NCBI GenBank assembly: GCA_951394045.1
Contig: OX595986.1
Span: 3,749,534 to 3,813,533 of the forward strand
DNA: 64,000 nucleotides
Source: Nitzschia sp. DOCU1
Lineage: Eukaryota > Bacillariophyta > Bacillariophyceae > Bacillariales > Bacillariaceae
Direction: 5' to 3'
Shown here: positions 29,305 to 38,215 of the stretch, piece after piece
Layout: each line of letters begins with the position of its first letter
Numbering within the stretch: position 1 is the stretch's first letter
The notes under the pieces: model-generated
What the model was told of the DNA's origin: nothing
Seen by the model: only the letters and a program-made list of their open reading frames with translations
Database searches by the model: none
Position numbers and translations under genes: made by a program

Positions 29305-30306
29305 ATGTGCCGATTAATCCTCTTCCTTTCACTTCTCCTTGTTGGAATTCCGTCATTGAACAGCTTGTCGGTTCCGGCAAACCCAGCAACAAAGTCGTTG
29401 GCCTCGTTATTTGCACGACATTTTCCTGGCGGAAAAGCCAAGCTCCCACAACATGAACTGGTCCTTACCTATCTTGAAATAAACGGCTTTCTCCTTACAT
29501 GTGCTGGCGTGACCATACTGATTGATCCTGTGCTGGAGGGTCCTCTGGATTTTGGAATTCCCAAGATTTACACGGGCACCAAGAAGGATTTACCACCTTC
29601 TACGCTGTGCGAGGCCCTACCGCCTATTGACTGTATACTTATTACTCAAGGTTTGGACGATCATGCTCATATTCGAACCTTGAAGAAACTTGCCGCCAAC
29701 AAGGAAATGAACAACGTTCCAATTGTTGCCCCCCCTTCGGCACGGGGAGCATTGGAACCTAGTGGAATGCTATGACCTTTGAACGTTAGATTCTTGCGAC
29801 ATGGACAACGGACGACAATTGGCTCAAGGAGTGGTGGTGGTGGCGCCGCAGGGACCATTGATATTCGAGCAATGAGTGGCGCCCTAGTTGGACCGCCCTG
29901 GCGAACACCTGAGAATGGATACGTCTTACGCCCATCCTTTTCTTCCAGGACGGGCCGTTTACCTCCATCCGTGTACATTGAGCCTCATGTAGAATTCCAG
30001 ATATCAGAGTTGGAAAAGGAAGCCCCCGTCGACTGCGTCATCACTCCGATATTTGGGCAACGGTTGCCCATATTGGACTTGGTGTACGGCCCTTCCAATT
30101 CTGTCAAACTGATTGAGACCCTACGACCCAAAGTCATCATTCCAATGCCAAATGCAAATATAGATCAATCGGGAGTAGCAGCACCACTCGTCTCTGAGAT
30201 TGGGTCCGAGGAGGAATTTTTCAGCCTCCTAAACAAGTCGAGAGCAGGAGGGACCAAAGTCCAAAAGCTCGTTCCGGGCCGAGATGAAATCATTCGATTG
30301 GACTAA
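29305..30306 (+). CDS. Metallo-beta-lactamase-fold protein with an in-frame TGA
   Basis: One frame runs from the ATG at 29305 to the stop at 30304-30306 (334 codons) except for a TGA at 29773-29775. A signal peptide (MCRLILFLSLLLVGIPSLNS) is followed by an MBL-like fold: LTYLEINGFLLTC, TILIDPVLEGPLDFG, ILITQGLDDHAHIRTLKKL, then after the TGA NVRFLRHGQ and GALVGPPWRTPENGYVL, then IEPH. UlaG-like plant and bacterial relatives have the blocks on both sides of the TGA, so both parts are real coding sequence. No intron with proper borders and phase removes the TGA without losing conserved sequence. It may be a nonsense mutation, an assembly error, stop read-through (TGA followed by C) or selenocysteine. 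Confidence 0.7.
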
Positions 30307-30884
30307 TTATATGGAGCCACAACAACAAGGCGAAACGCCTGGGCTGGTCAGATAAGCTCAAAGTGCTGGAAAGCTGCCGCCCGACTTCTTGTTGTGCGTG
30401 AGAGGACCACATGGCCTCCGAACTATCGTGCGGGCAGTCTTGCCTATTCTAGGGCGGCCACTTCTATCTGGCGATGACCTATCATGTACCTGGTATTTGA
30501 TTTCTCTATCCACCTGGCTTCCAGCTAGTAGTTTGATTGCTGACATTCCACGGGATGGAGTGAGTACTTTAGTTAAAATAGTGCGGATATTCCTAAAGGC
30601 CATCCGAAAATACGAGGAAACACACGAATCTTCCGATAGGCCTTGGTCTGCTTCGAAAAGAGCCTTTTCCTTGCGAAACAAGAAGCTCCGCACACAACGC
30701 GCGCGCCTTTGTCTTCTCAACCGAGAAAAAACGCCGTCACCATCATAAAAATTCGACGACGGATTCTTTCTGCTGTCAACCTTTTTGCGTCAACAGCCAT
30801 TGCGTAAGTTGCATCTCCCGTCTTCTTGCAAGCAACTATCGCGCCAAGAAAGCATTCGATCGCTTCATCGAACTTCTCACTTGC
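30307..30884. other. Intergenic between MBL-fold gene and ETHE1
   Basis: No recognisable gene. An open + frame at 30389-30748 has no family. A selenocysteine element, if the TGA above is recoded, would have to lie here; I could not identify one by eye. Confidence 0.4.
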
Positions 30885-31718
30885 ATGAAGCCGCTTCCAT
30901 TCGTAATGTTGACGTCGTTTCTCCGGCCTAACAAGTTTGTTTGCCTTCGCCGTCCAGCCCAGACACTTTTGTTTTCCACCATGTCGAAAGGAGGAGGTAT
31001 TGTAAAAGCCGGTGAAAAGATCGGACTGAAACAGTTGTTTGATGATGATTCGAGCACCTACACGTACCTGCTATGGGATCAAGCTACCAAAGACGCCATT
31101 GTGATTGACCCAGTCGATCTTCAAGTCGACCGAGATTTGGCAGAAGTAAAGGAACTCGGTCTCAATTTGGTGTATGGAGTCAATACTCATGCTCACGCCG
31201 ATCACATTACTGGAACGCATTTATTGAAACAAAAGGTGGAAGGCTTAAAAAGCGTGATTTCAGAGGCCTCCAAAGCGGCGGCTGACATTAAAATTGGTCC
31301 GGGGGATCGTGTCGTATTTGGATCTCGATTTGTCGAAGTCCGTGCTACCCCAGGACACACGGAAGGATGCGTCAGTTTTGTGGCTGACGATAAATCGTTT
31401 GTCATGACAGGCGACACCTTATTGATTCAGGGATGTGGCCGCACTGACTTTCAAGGTGGTTCTGCTGAAACTCTATACGACTCGGTTCATCAACAAATCT
31501 TTTCGTTGCCAGATTCCTGCACGGTCTATCCAGCTCATGATTACAAAGGGAGAACACATAGCAGCGTTGGGGACGAAAAATCATCCAATCCTCGACTTGG
31601 GGCAACCAAGACAAAGGCTGAGTTTGTAGAGATTATGGCGAACCTGAATCTCGACTACCCGAAGAAGATTGATGTAGCTGTTCCAGCCAACATGCGATGC
31701 GGAGTCCCCGATGTCTAG
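30885..31718 (+). CDS. ETHE1: Persulfide dioxygenase
   Basis: Single exon, 277 residues. It oxidises glutathione persulfide to sulfite in mitochondrial sulfide catabolism. The first ~32 residues (basic, with FLRPNKFVCLRRPAQ and LLFSTM) look like a mitochondrial presequence; internal ATGs could give a cytosolic form. The MBL motif THAHADHITG lies near residue 101, with GHTEGCVSF and TGDTLLIQGCGRTDFQGG after it and a C-terminal YPAHDYKGRTHSSV. These supply the mononuclear iron ligands of ETHE1 (two His and one Asp). Length fits the short ETHE1 type, without a rhodanese domain. Convergent with the next gene. Confidence 0.93.
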   Translation: MKPLPFVMLTSFLRPNKFVCLRRPAQTLLFSTMSKGGGIVKAGEKIGLKQLFDDDSSTYTYLLWDQATKDAIVIDPVDLQVDRDLAEVKELGLNLVYGVNTHAHADHITGTHLLKQKVEGLKSVISEASKAAADIKIGPGDRVVFGSRFVEVRATPGHTEGCVSFVADDKSFVMTGDTLLIQGCGRTDFQGGSAETLYDSVHQQIFSLPDSCTVYPAHDYKGRTHSSVGDEKSSNPRLGATKTKAEFVEIMANLNLDYPKKIDVAVPANMRCGVPDV

Positions 31719-31830
31719 AAAATAACCGCAACATCTACATAGCACACCACTCCATTTCCTCTAGTAGAGAGCTAAAAGTCTCTATATTACTTTGATGTAA
31801 CAGTTGTTCTCTGACATTAAAATTGCGCGC

Positions 31831-34800
31831 TCAAATCGCAAATCTGGTGGGCGAGTAGAATTTGGCGATTTTGAACGGATCCTCGTCGTCGTCGTCATCT
31901 TGGAGCATTTCCAAGTCCAAGGTTCGATGTACTGCCTGATCGTCCTCACTCAACTCTCCCGGTTCATCCCACTGTGGAACATCCTTGCCCCATGGAAATG
32001 GTTCCACCTCGCTGAAAAAGTCGGTAATCGACGTTGGAGAGCTTTTCTTTCTTATGTTAACAAAAATGTCGTCATCGCTTGCAGACGAAGTACTTCTCTG
32101 GACCGAGCGAACAATAATGTCATCAAAAGAGTCTCCAATCAGGGCAGATTCTAGCTGGGCAGAACAACCAGACCTTTCCGGATCAGTAAACAGCAATACA
32201 CGCCCATCTTCCCCGGATAGGTCACCGGCTGCGACGTCCAAAAGACTAGTAACATCATCGCTACCTTCGCCTGATAGTGGATATTCACGTATCGGCGACT
32301 CTGGGGAGGGCGGCTGAAGTATTTGCAGAATATCTCTGGATTTCATTTCCGGAGAATGACAAAAACTGCTGTTTGGATCTGTCAGAGGCTCGTAGCTGGA
32401 CTTACGTTCTTTCTTCTTTTTCTTCTTCGGCTTGAAAGAAACAATCATAGTCTTGTTGGTTGGTGAAGTAACCTTGGTAGATCCCGTGCGTACTGTCTCC
32501 TCGCTTTCGTGAGCGGAATCCATCGATTGATGCAACGCTCTCCTGACGCTTGATGAGCCAGATCGACCCAAGAACTGACTCTTCCTTCGATGACTCTGAC
32601 GGCTACTGGCCACGCTTCTGCTAAGTGTTGATCTCTTGCTGCTTGAATCAGATGGCGAGACAGAGGAGGGCGATGAGGACGCAGACTCTATTGATACAGA
32701 GCCGACGAGAAATTCTTCAAGTCTGATCTCTTCGTGACTGTCATTGATTGATGGTGGAAGACCGGAATTGGTACTGCGGGTTTGGTCCGTTGAATAGTAG
32801 TACGATGATTCCGCCTCTGATACTGGGGAGGCAATGGAAGCAATGGAACTTGGCGCTTGACTTTCAACAACACTATCCACTTCAACGCCATTTTGAACTT
32901 GCATTTCTTGTACGCGCTGACGGGCCAGAGACATGGCTTTGCGCCGTCTCTGAATCTTGGCGATTAGGGCCCGTCCACGTTGCACACGCGGAGAACCAGC
33001 ATCGTTTGGTGCATCTTCCTCGATGGAATCCATCCTTGGATGTGACCCGTAACTTACTCTACGAAGCATAAATGAGGACTTTCGCTTAAGTTGCTCAAAG
33101 ACCTGTTCTCGACGCGCCATGGTCAGCTGACGCTCTCGCGTCAACAGATTCAAGCGCTCGATTTTGGCCGCCAAAAAGCCATCAATCATAACATCCAAGA
33201 AGCTGCCATCCGCTTGGACCGACATACCAATCTTGTATCCCTCCTTCTGAAAGATATAGGAAGTATCAATGTCGTCGACGCTGATTGAAGGAACCTCGTC
33301 CGATGGTTGTTCGTCTTCCACGACATCCAGCATGTCGCTGTAGAAACTGCCTCGCGAGACATCATTAGCCGAGGTGGGAAAACGCTCTTGCGTCGGCGAC
33401 GATGATCGATAGGAAGTGTTTACCGACAGTCCTACGCCACTGATATTGGAGAAGGAAGAATCTTGTGGGCTTCTCATCGTCGTCGTCCTTTTGACACCAG
33501 GAGGGTGCGGGGGCCGAGGAACGCGAGACGGCCTCTTCTTCATTAACGCTTTGCCCCTTGCCACGCGGTGATCTACTGCGGTAACTGGCTCTTCCGACGA
33601 TTCATAGTCTCGGCTCTTGTCCGCCCAATACATGCGGTCGGGCGTAGTACATGCCACAGGTGGCATAGTCTTCGCTTGGCGGGCCGGACTTCCGGCAACG
33701 GTAGACGCTTGACCAGCTGTTGGCGAATCCCTGCCTGCATTGCCCTCTATCATGGCTTGTTCTGACGAGGCCCTGTCCTCTCGCTTGTCGTCTACCGGCA
33801 CAGGCTTCTTGTACTCACTTTCAATTCTTGAAATGACAGCATCGTAAAGACCTGGGGCAACACCCTTTAGCTTTTGCAGTACGGCGTCCCGATCCACTTC
33901 ACTCAGCCTTGGAATTCCGTCGTCGTCTTCTGTTTTCCTGCTATGGCTACTTGCATCACCCAGCAAAAAAGCCAAATCGTCCACCGTCTGATCCACGTCC
34001 TGTGCGGCATACATCTTGTCTTGTCCCTCAGAATAGTCATCTTCATCAAAGGAATCGTCTTCGGATATGATTTGGACGTGCTTTTTACGGAAACGGCGCT
34101 TGCGAATCTTTCGCGTTGGTTCGAAGGAAGTGTCCGAGACGAGAGAGTTGTCTTCAGGATCAATGCGGTACTTGTCGAGGACACTGCTGTTGCCCATCCG
34201 AATCTGGTGTTTAATGGCAGACAGGGAGGTTCCCGCAGTGTACGTGCGTTCACTATCGCTGTCGTGACCTTTTGGGCATTGGGGGAGGACCTTGTCGTAA
34301 TTAGATGATAGCGTAAACCATGTATTCGTAGTACTTGCAGGAGCAGCTTGTCGGGCAGATGGTGGCGGTGGCTGCGAACGGTGACGATGAGACGAAGAAG
34401 TAGTACTTGCAGCAGTTCTTCGGCCAGGCGGCGGTGGTGGCGGCGGCGATCGCTGACGATGAGACGAAGAACCAACCGTGGATGAAGACATCATCATGGC
34501 GGATAAGTCCAACGTCGACTCGTCATCATGCGAATCCTGTCCATTCAGAGACTTGAGGTTGGTCTTTTGAGACCGAGGCTCCTTGGTCAAGGAACTATCC
34601 AAAGTTGCTATTGTAGTATCTTGACTTGCATCTTCCTTCTTGTTCTCCTTTGCATCGCCTTCATGCTCCTCGTCTTCGTCGTCACTCAGAATTGCAAGTG
34701 GCGCCGCAGGATCTGGTTCTTCGTTTGGTGCTTTCCCCCCTGGAAGACCCAGGTGAATTTGGATGTTGCAATTGTCCAGGAGAGACTTTGGTGTCACTGC

Positions 34801-36132
34801 GGCTACCTTGTTCTTCTGCTTCTGCGGCTGCTGCTTGTGGCCCTTCTTTTTGTGCGCAATCGTTCCCACGACACGCTGAAAGGAGGATTCCGAAATCAAA
34901 GAATTCTCCTCCAAATTTCTTCTGGAATGCGAAGGGGCATCACCATCATATCCTGAAAAGCTAGATGCCGATGTCATGCTATCATCGTCATCCGTATCGT
35001 CCAAAAAGTGACTTCGAATCGTTTCTTGCAAGACAGTTTCAAACTCTTTGTACGAAGCGGAATCATATGACGCATTCAGATCTTCAATGACCAATCTGGC
35101 ATAGTCTAGAAACTCGTCGATGTCCGAAGGATACTCCCCTTCTCCTTCGGATTCCTCATGGTTGGTGTTTGGTGGCTCCGAGACTGCTGTTTGCCGAGAA
35201 TTGGGCGATTCGGCAATCGTCTTCAAATTGCTTTGCGTTGTAGGAGTTGTTCCTGGTGTTACTGCTGTAGCTTGACTCGTTGCTTGGGCCTTTTGGCGTC
35301 GACGGCGTTCATGCTGTCGAATCATGGGAATCAAGTTTTCCCGTTTGATCAAATCGGGTGCCGCCTTTTTGAGATCTTCGGCAATCTCCAACACTCTTAA
35401 CTCTTGTCGTCCTCCATTAATGTTGTCGAGGCCGCGATGATTGCCAATAGTCTTCTTTTTCAAAGAAGGCGATGAAGATGAGGATTCTTCACCACGTGAT
35501 GATGAAGACGAATCATCGTAAAAGCCCTTTTGAGGTGACATGCCCTCTGGCTCCTTCCACAAGCAAAGTTGATCGTGGGTTTTTGCGGCCGCTTCAACTC
35601 CTGCCGCAAACAAACGTGCCACAACGTCCGAACTATTCGGTGTCCCTGCGCCCACAACAGCCCCCGCTATGCCACAAAGTCTCAAGTGTAGAGCAGCCGC
35701 ATCACTCAAATCCATACTATTGTCCTCTGCTGCTGCCCCTCCACCATATGAGCCAGGGGGCGAGACTTTAGGATCAGCTGCTGTTGTTGTTTGTGCTGGC
35801 GGCTTGTTAATCTTTTTGGGTGGCGATTTATTCAGTTTGGAAGCCCCCACGGCGTAGAGACGTGTCAAGACCTTGGTGGTCATTTCTGGATTTGCCCCAC
35901 ATATGGAAACCTGCGGTTGTTGCACCGCCGCACCATTGCTAGTCGGTGGTGATGCCAGGGATGCTGCTGGAAACGGCTGTCGGCTCAATCGAAGCCGTTC
36001 CAGATCGGCATAAATTTCTTCAGGATCCACCGTGACATAGTGAGGCTGTACGGGTTCCAGCTCCATCATTGTTGATATCGACATGGAGGAGGTGGATGGC
36101 TGCGGTTGAGGTTGTGGATGGGAGGTCGCCAT
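31831..36132 (-). CDS. Large low-complexity protein, unknown function
   Basis: Single exon, 1433 residues from the ATG at 36132. I recognise no domain. The composition is Ser, Asp, Glu, Pro and Arg rich. There are poly-Pro blocks in two imperfect tandem copies (SSSHRQRSPPPPPPPG and SSSHRHRSQPPPP), repeated short motifs (EENSLISESSFQ, EDNSLVSDTSF, EDDSFDEDD), long basic stretches (RKRRFRKKH and KPKKKKKKERKSS) and an acidic C-terminus ending DPFKIAKFYSPTRFAI. One predicted helix with heptads (FLAAKIERLNLLTRERQLTM) lies near residue 985. The pattern suggests a disordered scaffold or nuclear protein. A clean uninterrupted frame of this length argues that it is real. Confidence 0.75.
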   Translation of the reverse strand: MATSHPQPQPQPSTSSMSISTMMELEPVQPHYVTVDPEEIYADLERLRLSRQPFPAASLASPPTSNGAAVQQPQVSICGANPEMTTKVLTRLYAVGASKLNKSPPKKINKPPAQTTTAADPKVSPPGSYGGGAAAEDNSMDLSDAAALHLRLCGIAGAVVGAGTPNSSDVVARLFAAGVEAAAKTHDQLCLWKEPEGMSPQKGFYDDSSSSSRGEESSSSSPSLKKKTIGNHRGLDNINGGRQELRVLEIAEDLKKAAPDLIKRENLIPMIRQHERRRRQKAQATSQATAVTPGTTPTTQSNLKTIAESPNSRQTAVSEPPNTNHEESEGEGEYPSDIDEFLDYARLVIEDLNASYDSASYKEFETVLQETIRSHFLDDTDDDDSMTSASSFSGYDGDAPSHSRRNLEENSLISESSFQRVVGTIAHKKKGHKQQPQKQKNKVAAVTPKSLLDNCNIQIHLGLPGGKAPNEEPDPAAPLAILSDDEDEEHEGDAKENKKEDASQDTTIATLDSSLTKEPRSQKTNLKSLNGQDSHDDESTLDLSAMMMSSSTVGSSSHRQRSPPPPPPPGRRTAASTTSSSHRHRSQPPPPSARQAAPASTTNTWFTLSSNYDKVLPQCPKGHDSDSERTYTAGTSLSAIKHQIRMGNSSVLDKYRIDPEDNSLVSDTSFEPTRKIRKRRFRKKHVQIISEDDSFDEDDYSEGQDKMYAAQDVDQTVDDLAFLLGDASSHSRKTEDDDGIPRLSEVDRDAVLQKLKGVAPGLYDAVISRIESEYKKPVPVDDKREDRASSEQAMIEGNAGRDSPTAGQASTVAGSPARQAKTMPPVACTTPDRMYWADKSRDYESSEEPVTAVDHRVARGKALMKKRPSRVPRPPHPPGVKRTTTMRSPQDSSFSNISGVGLSVNTSYRSSSPTQERFPTSANDVSRGSFYSDMLDVVEDEQPSDEVPSISVDDIDTSYIFQKEGYKIGMSVQADGSFLDVMIDGFLAAKIERLNLLTRERQLTMARREQVFEQLKRKSSFMLRRVSYGSHPRMDSIEEDAPNDAGSPRVQRGRALIAKIQRRRKAMSLARQRVQEMQVQNGVEVDSVVESQAPSSIASIASPVSEAESSYYYSTDQTRSTNSGLPPSINDSHEEIRLEEFLVGSVSIESASSSPSSVSPSDSSSKRSTLSRSVASSRQSHRRKSQFLGRSGSSSVRRALHQSMDSAHESEETVRTGSTKVTSPTNKTMIVSFKPKKKKKKERKSSYEPLTDPNSSFCHSPEMKSRDILQILQPPSPESPIREYPLSGEGSDDVTSLLDVAAGDLSGEDGRVLLFTDPERSGCSAQLESALIGDSFDDIIVRSVQRSTSSASDDDIFVNIRKKSSPTSITDFFSEVEPFPWGKDVPQWDEPGELSEDDQAVHRTLDLEMLQDDDDDEDPFKIAKFYSPTRFAI

Positions 36133-36906
36133 GGTTTCCAAAAGCAGTAATACTTAATGATCAAACCCCACCACAACACAGCACGTTCAAACAAGCAATA
36201 ACACTGCCCAATTCAAACGTGTCCTTCCTAGTGTTTGGCTACTACTTGAATAATAATATATCGACAGATCCTGGATCAATAACTATACACAACCAGATCT
36301 GTTACTCCAAAGACTGGAAAGGAATCATGTGCTTTTGTTGGTTGGAAGATTGGATGCAGGCAGTAGTCCAGGCAATGGACAAACTTTGTCTCTTCGATTG
36401 CCATTTTGGATTGGAATTTTCCTGCACCTTGGTCGGCAGGCGGGGCGGGAGAGCATGGAACAACGATTTCAAATGAGGCATGTATCTAAAGGACTGTATA
36501 TCCACAAGACTATTTAGCGTTAAGTAACCATTTTTTCTTTGATTTTACTATCGGAAATACCGCTGATTCACACGCCGACCCGAATCCGTTCGAGGCAGGG
36601 CCATGACACCGTTAGCCTAAATGATTGGCATAACGTCCCACTCCATTTGTCGTAGACGACATTAGTATTTATGCCCCAAAGCATGTTTGTGCTTGCGTTT
36701 TGGAGGGAACCCCATTTTGGAACTTTCAAAGAGACTATCCCTGCCCCACAGAAAATTAATTCCCGAGCCCGCGCCGAGGATCCCCCACTTTCGATATCTT
36801 TCTTCCACATCATCATCCAAAAGATTCGCTTTCTTTGTTCTCATTGTTTAGCGTCGTCGTTGCACAAGTTGATCATGCTATCAGGCTACAGAAGCAATAT
36901 AGCATC
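36133..36906. promoter_or_regulatory. Divergent promoter region upstream of L2HGDH
   Basis: About 770 bases between divergent starts. No gene seen. An in-frame extension upstream of the L2HGDH ATG (from 36835) exists but lacks clear signals. Confidence 0.4.
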
Positions 36907-38112
36907 ATGTTGCAACTAGCAACAAGGCCTCTTGCTCAAAGTGCATCATCATTTCAAACAGATGTGTGTGTCATTGGTGCAGGTGTGGTCGGTTTAGCCA
37001 TCGCCCGATCCTTGGCCCTGGCCGGCCGAGAAATCTTGTTAGTGGACAAGGCTTCCACCATTGGATCCGAAACCTCCTCCCGCAATTCCGAAGTGATTCA
37101 TGCGGGCTTGTATTATCCGCCGAACAGTCTCAAGGCAAGATTTTGTGTCAAAGGAAAAGAACAACTCTATCAATATTGTCGAGAACGTTCCATTCCATTC
37201 CAGAATTGTGGGAAACTCATCGTGGCCAGTCATCCCAACCAAGTGGGCAAGGAATTAGAAAAGTTACGAAAGCAAGCGATGGCCAATGGAGTGACCGATA
37301 TTCGTATAATATCAGCTGAAGATGTACGGGCCATGGAACCACAAGTCGAGTCGTATGGGGCTCTCTGGTCTCCGTCGACGGGCGTGTTGGATTCTCATTC
37401 CTTCATGACGAGTCTCTTGGCAGGTGCAGAGGACCATGGAACGACTTTGGTGCTCAATACCGCCGTCCAAAATGCTACTATAGACAACAATCATCGCTTG
37501 CAATTGCAATTTGAAGATGGCACATGGTTGACTTGTAAGGTGGTCGTCAATGCGGCGGGACTCTGGGCGCCTGGGATTGCCAAACTCTTTCATCCTTCTA
37601 CTGGTACTAGCAAAAGTGGTGCTTGGCAACCTCCACGTCCTTACTTTGCCAAGGGAAATTATTTTCGATTGCAAGGTTCCGTTCCCTTTCGACACTTGAT
37701 TTATCCCGTTCCAGAACCTGGTGGATTAGGAGTCCATGCGACCATCGATTGGGCGGGCCAGACCGTCAAGTTTGGTCCGGACGTGGAGTGGGTAGACGCT
37801 ACTGTAGAGGATCCAAGTCAAATATCCCTCAATCCTCCGGATGCGAAACGAGGAGAACGATTCTATGACCTCATTCGAACGTATTGGCCCCATTTGGCGG
37901 ACGACAAACTCGTTCCAGACTATGTAGGCATTCGACCCAAATTGAATCATCCCTCGAATGGTCAAATAGGATTTGAGGATTTTCGAATTGTGGGCCCCGA
38001 GACGCATGGGATTAGAGGTTTGATTCATTTGTTTGGAATTGAAAGTCCTGGTTTGACGAGCAGTATGGCCATTGGAGACTACGTAGCGACTGTGCTGGAC
38101 AATGACAAATGA
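36907..38112 (+). CDS. L2HGDH: L-2-hydroxyglutarate dehydrogenase
   Basis: Single exon, 401 residues. FAD-dependent repair enzyme oxidising L-2-hydroxyglutarate to 2-oxoglutarate. The N-terminus (MLQLATRPLAQSASS) suits a short mitochondrial presequence. Next come the FAD Rossmann motif TDVCVIGAGVVGLAIARSLA, the acidic end of beta-2 (LLVDKAS), ETSSRNSEVIHAGLYYPPNS (conserved in the LhgO/L2HGDH group) and VVNAAGLWAPGIAK. The C-terminus has GIRPKLNHP and FGIESPGLTSSMAIGDYVA. An in-frame ATG 72 bases upstream could add residues. Convergent with SART1, with only 103 bases between the stops. Confidence 0.92.
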   Translation: MLQLATRPLAQSASSFQTDVCVIGAGVVGLAIARSLALAGREILLVDKASTIGSETSSRNSEVIHAGLYYPPNSLKARFCVKGKEQLYQYCRERSIPFQNCGKLIVASHPNQVGKELEKLRKQAMANGVTDIRIISAEDVRAMEPQVESYGALWSPSTGVLDSHSFMTSLLAGAEDHGTTLVLNTAVQNATIDNNHRLQLQFEDGTWLTCKVVVNAAGLWAPGIAKLFHPSTGTSKSGAWQPPRPYFAKGNYFRLQGSVPFRHLIYPVPEPGGLGVHATIDWAGQTVKFGPDVEWVDATVEDPSQISLNPPDAKRGERFYDLIRTYWPHLADDKLVPDYVGIRPKLNHPSNGQIGFEDFRIVGPETHGIRGLIHLFGIESPGLTSSMAIGDYVATVLDNDK

Positions 38113-38215
38113 TGGGATGCCAAACGAAGGCAAATGCCACCTAACTATTGACTACCCAAGAGTACGAGAATGCCCGGCTATCATACTACCAGAGTTACAC
38201 AACGATTCGTTCGTT

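Noticed and set aside
29762..29851. 90-base intron removing the TGA in the MBL-fold gene
   Set aside because: It is in phase, but it would remove NVRFLRHGQ, which matches a conserved block of the family, and the borders (GTGGAA...CGCAG) are weak.
30307..30884. SECIS element for selenocysteine decoding
   Set aside because: An ATGA word occurs near 30473, but I could not form the required stem with AA loop and GA partner by eye.
36835..36906. Upstream in-frame extension of L2HGDH as the true start
   Set aside because: Its 24 residues lack a clear targeting pattern; the ATG at 36907 gives a presequence-like start. Not excluded.
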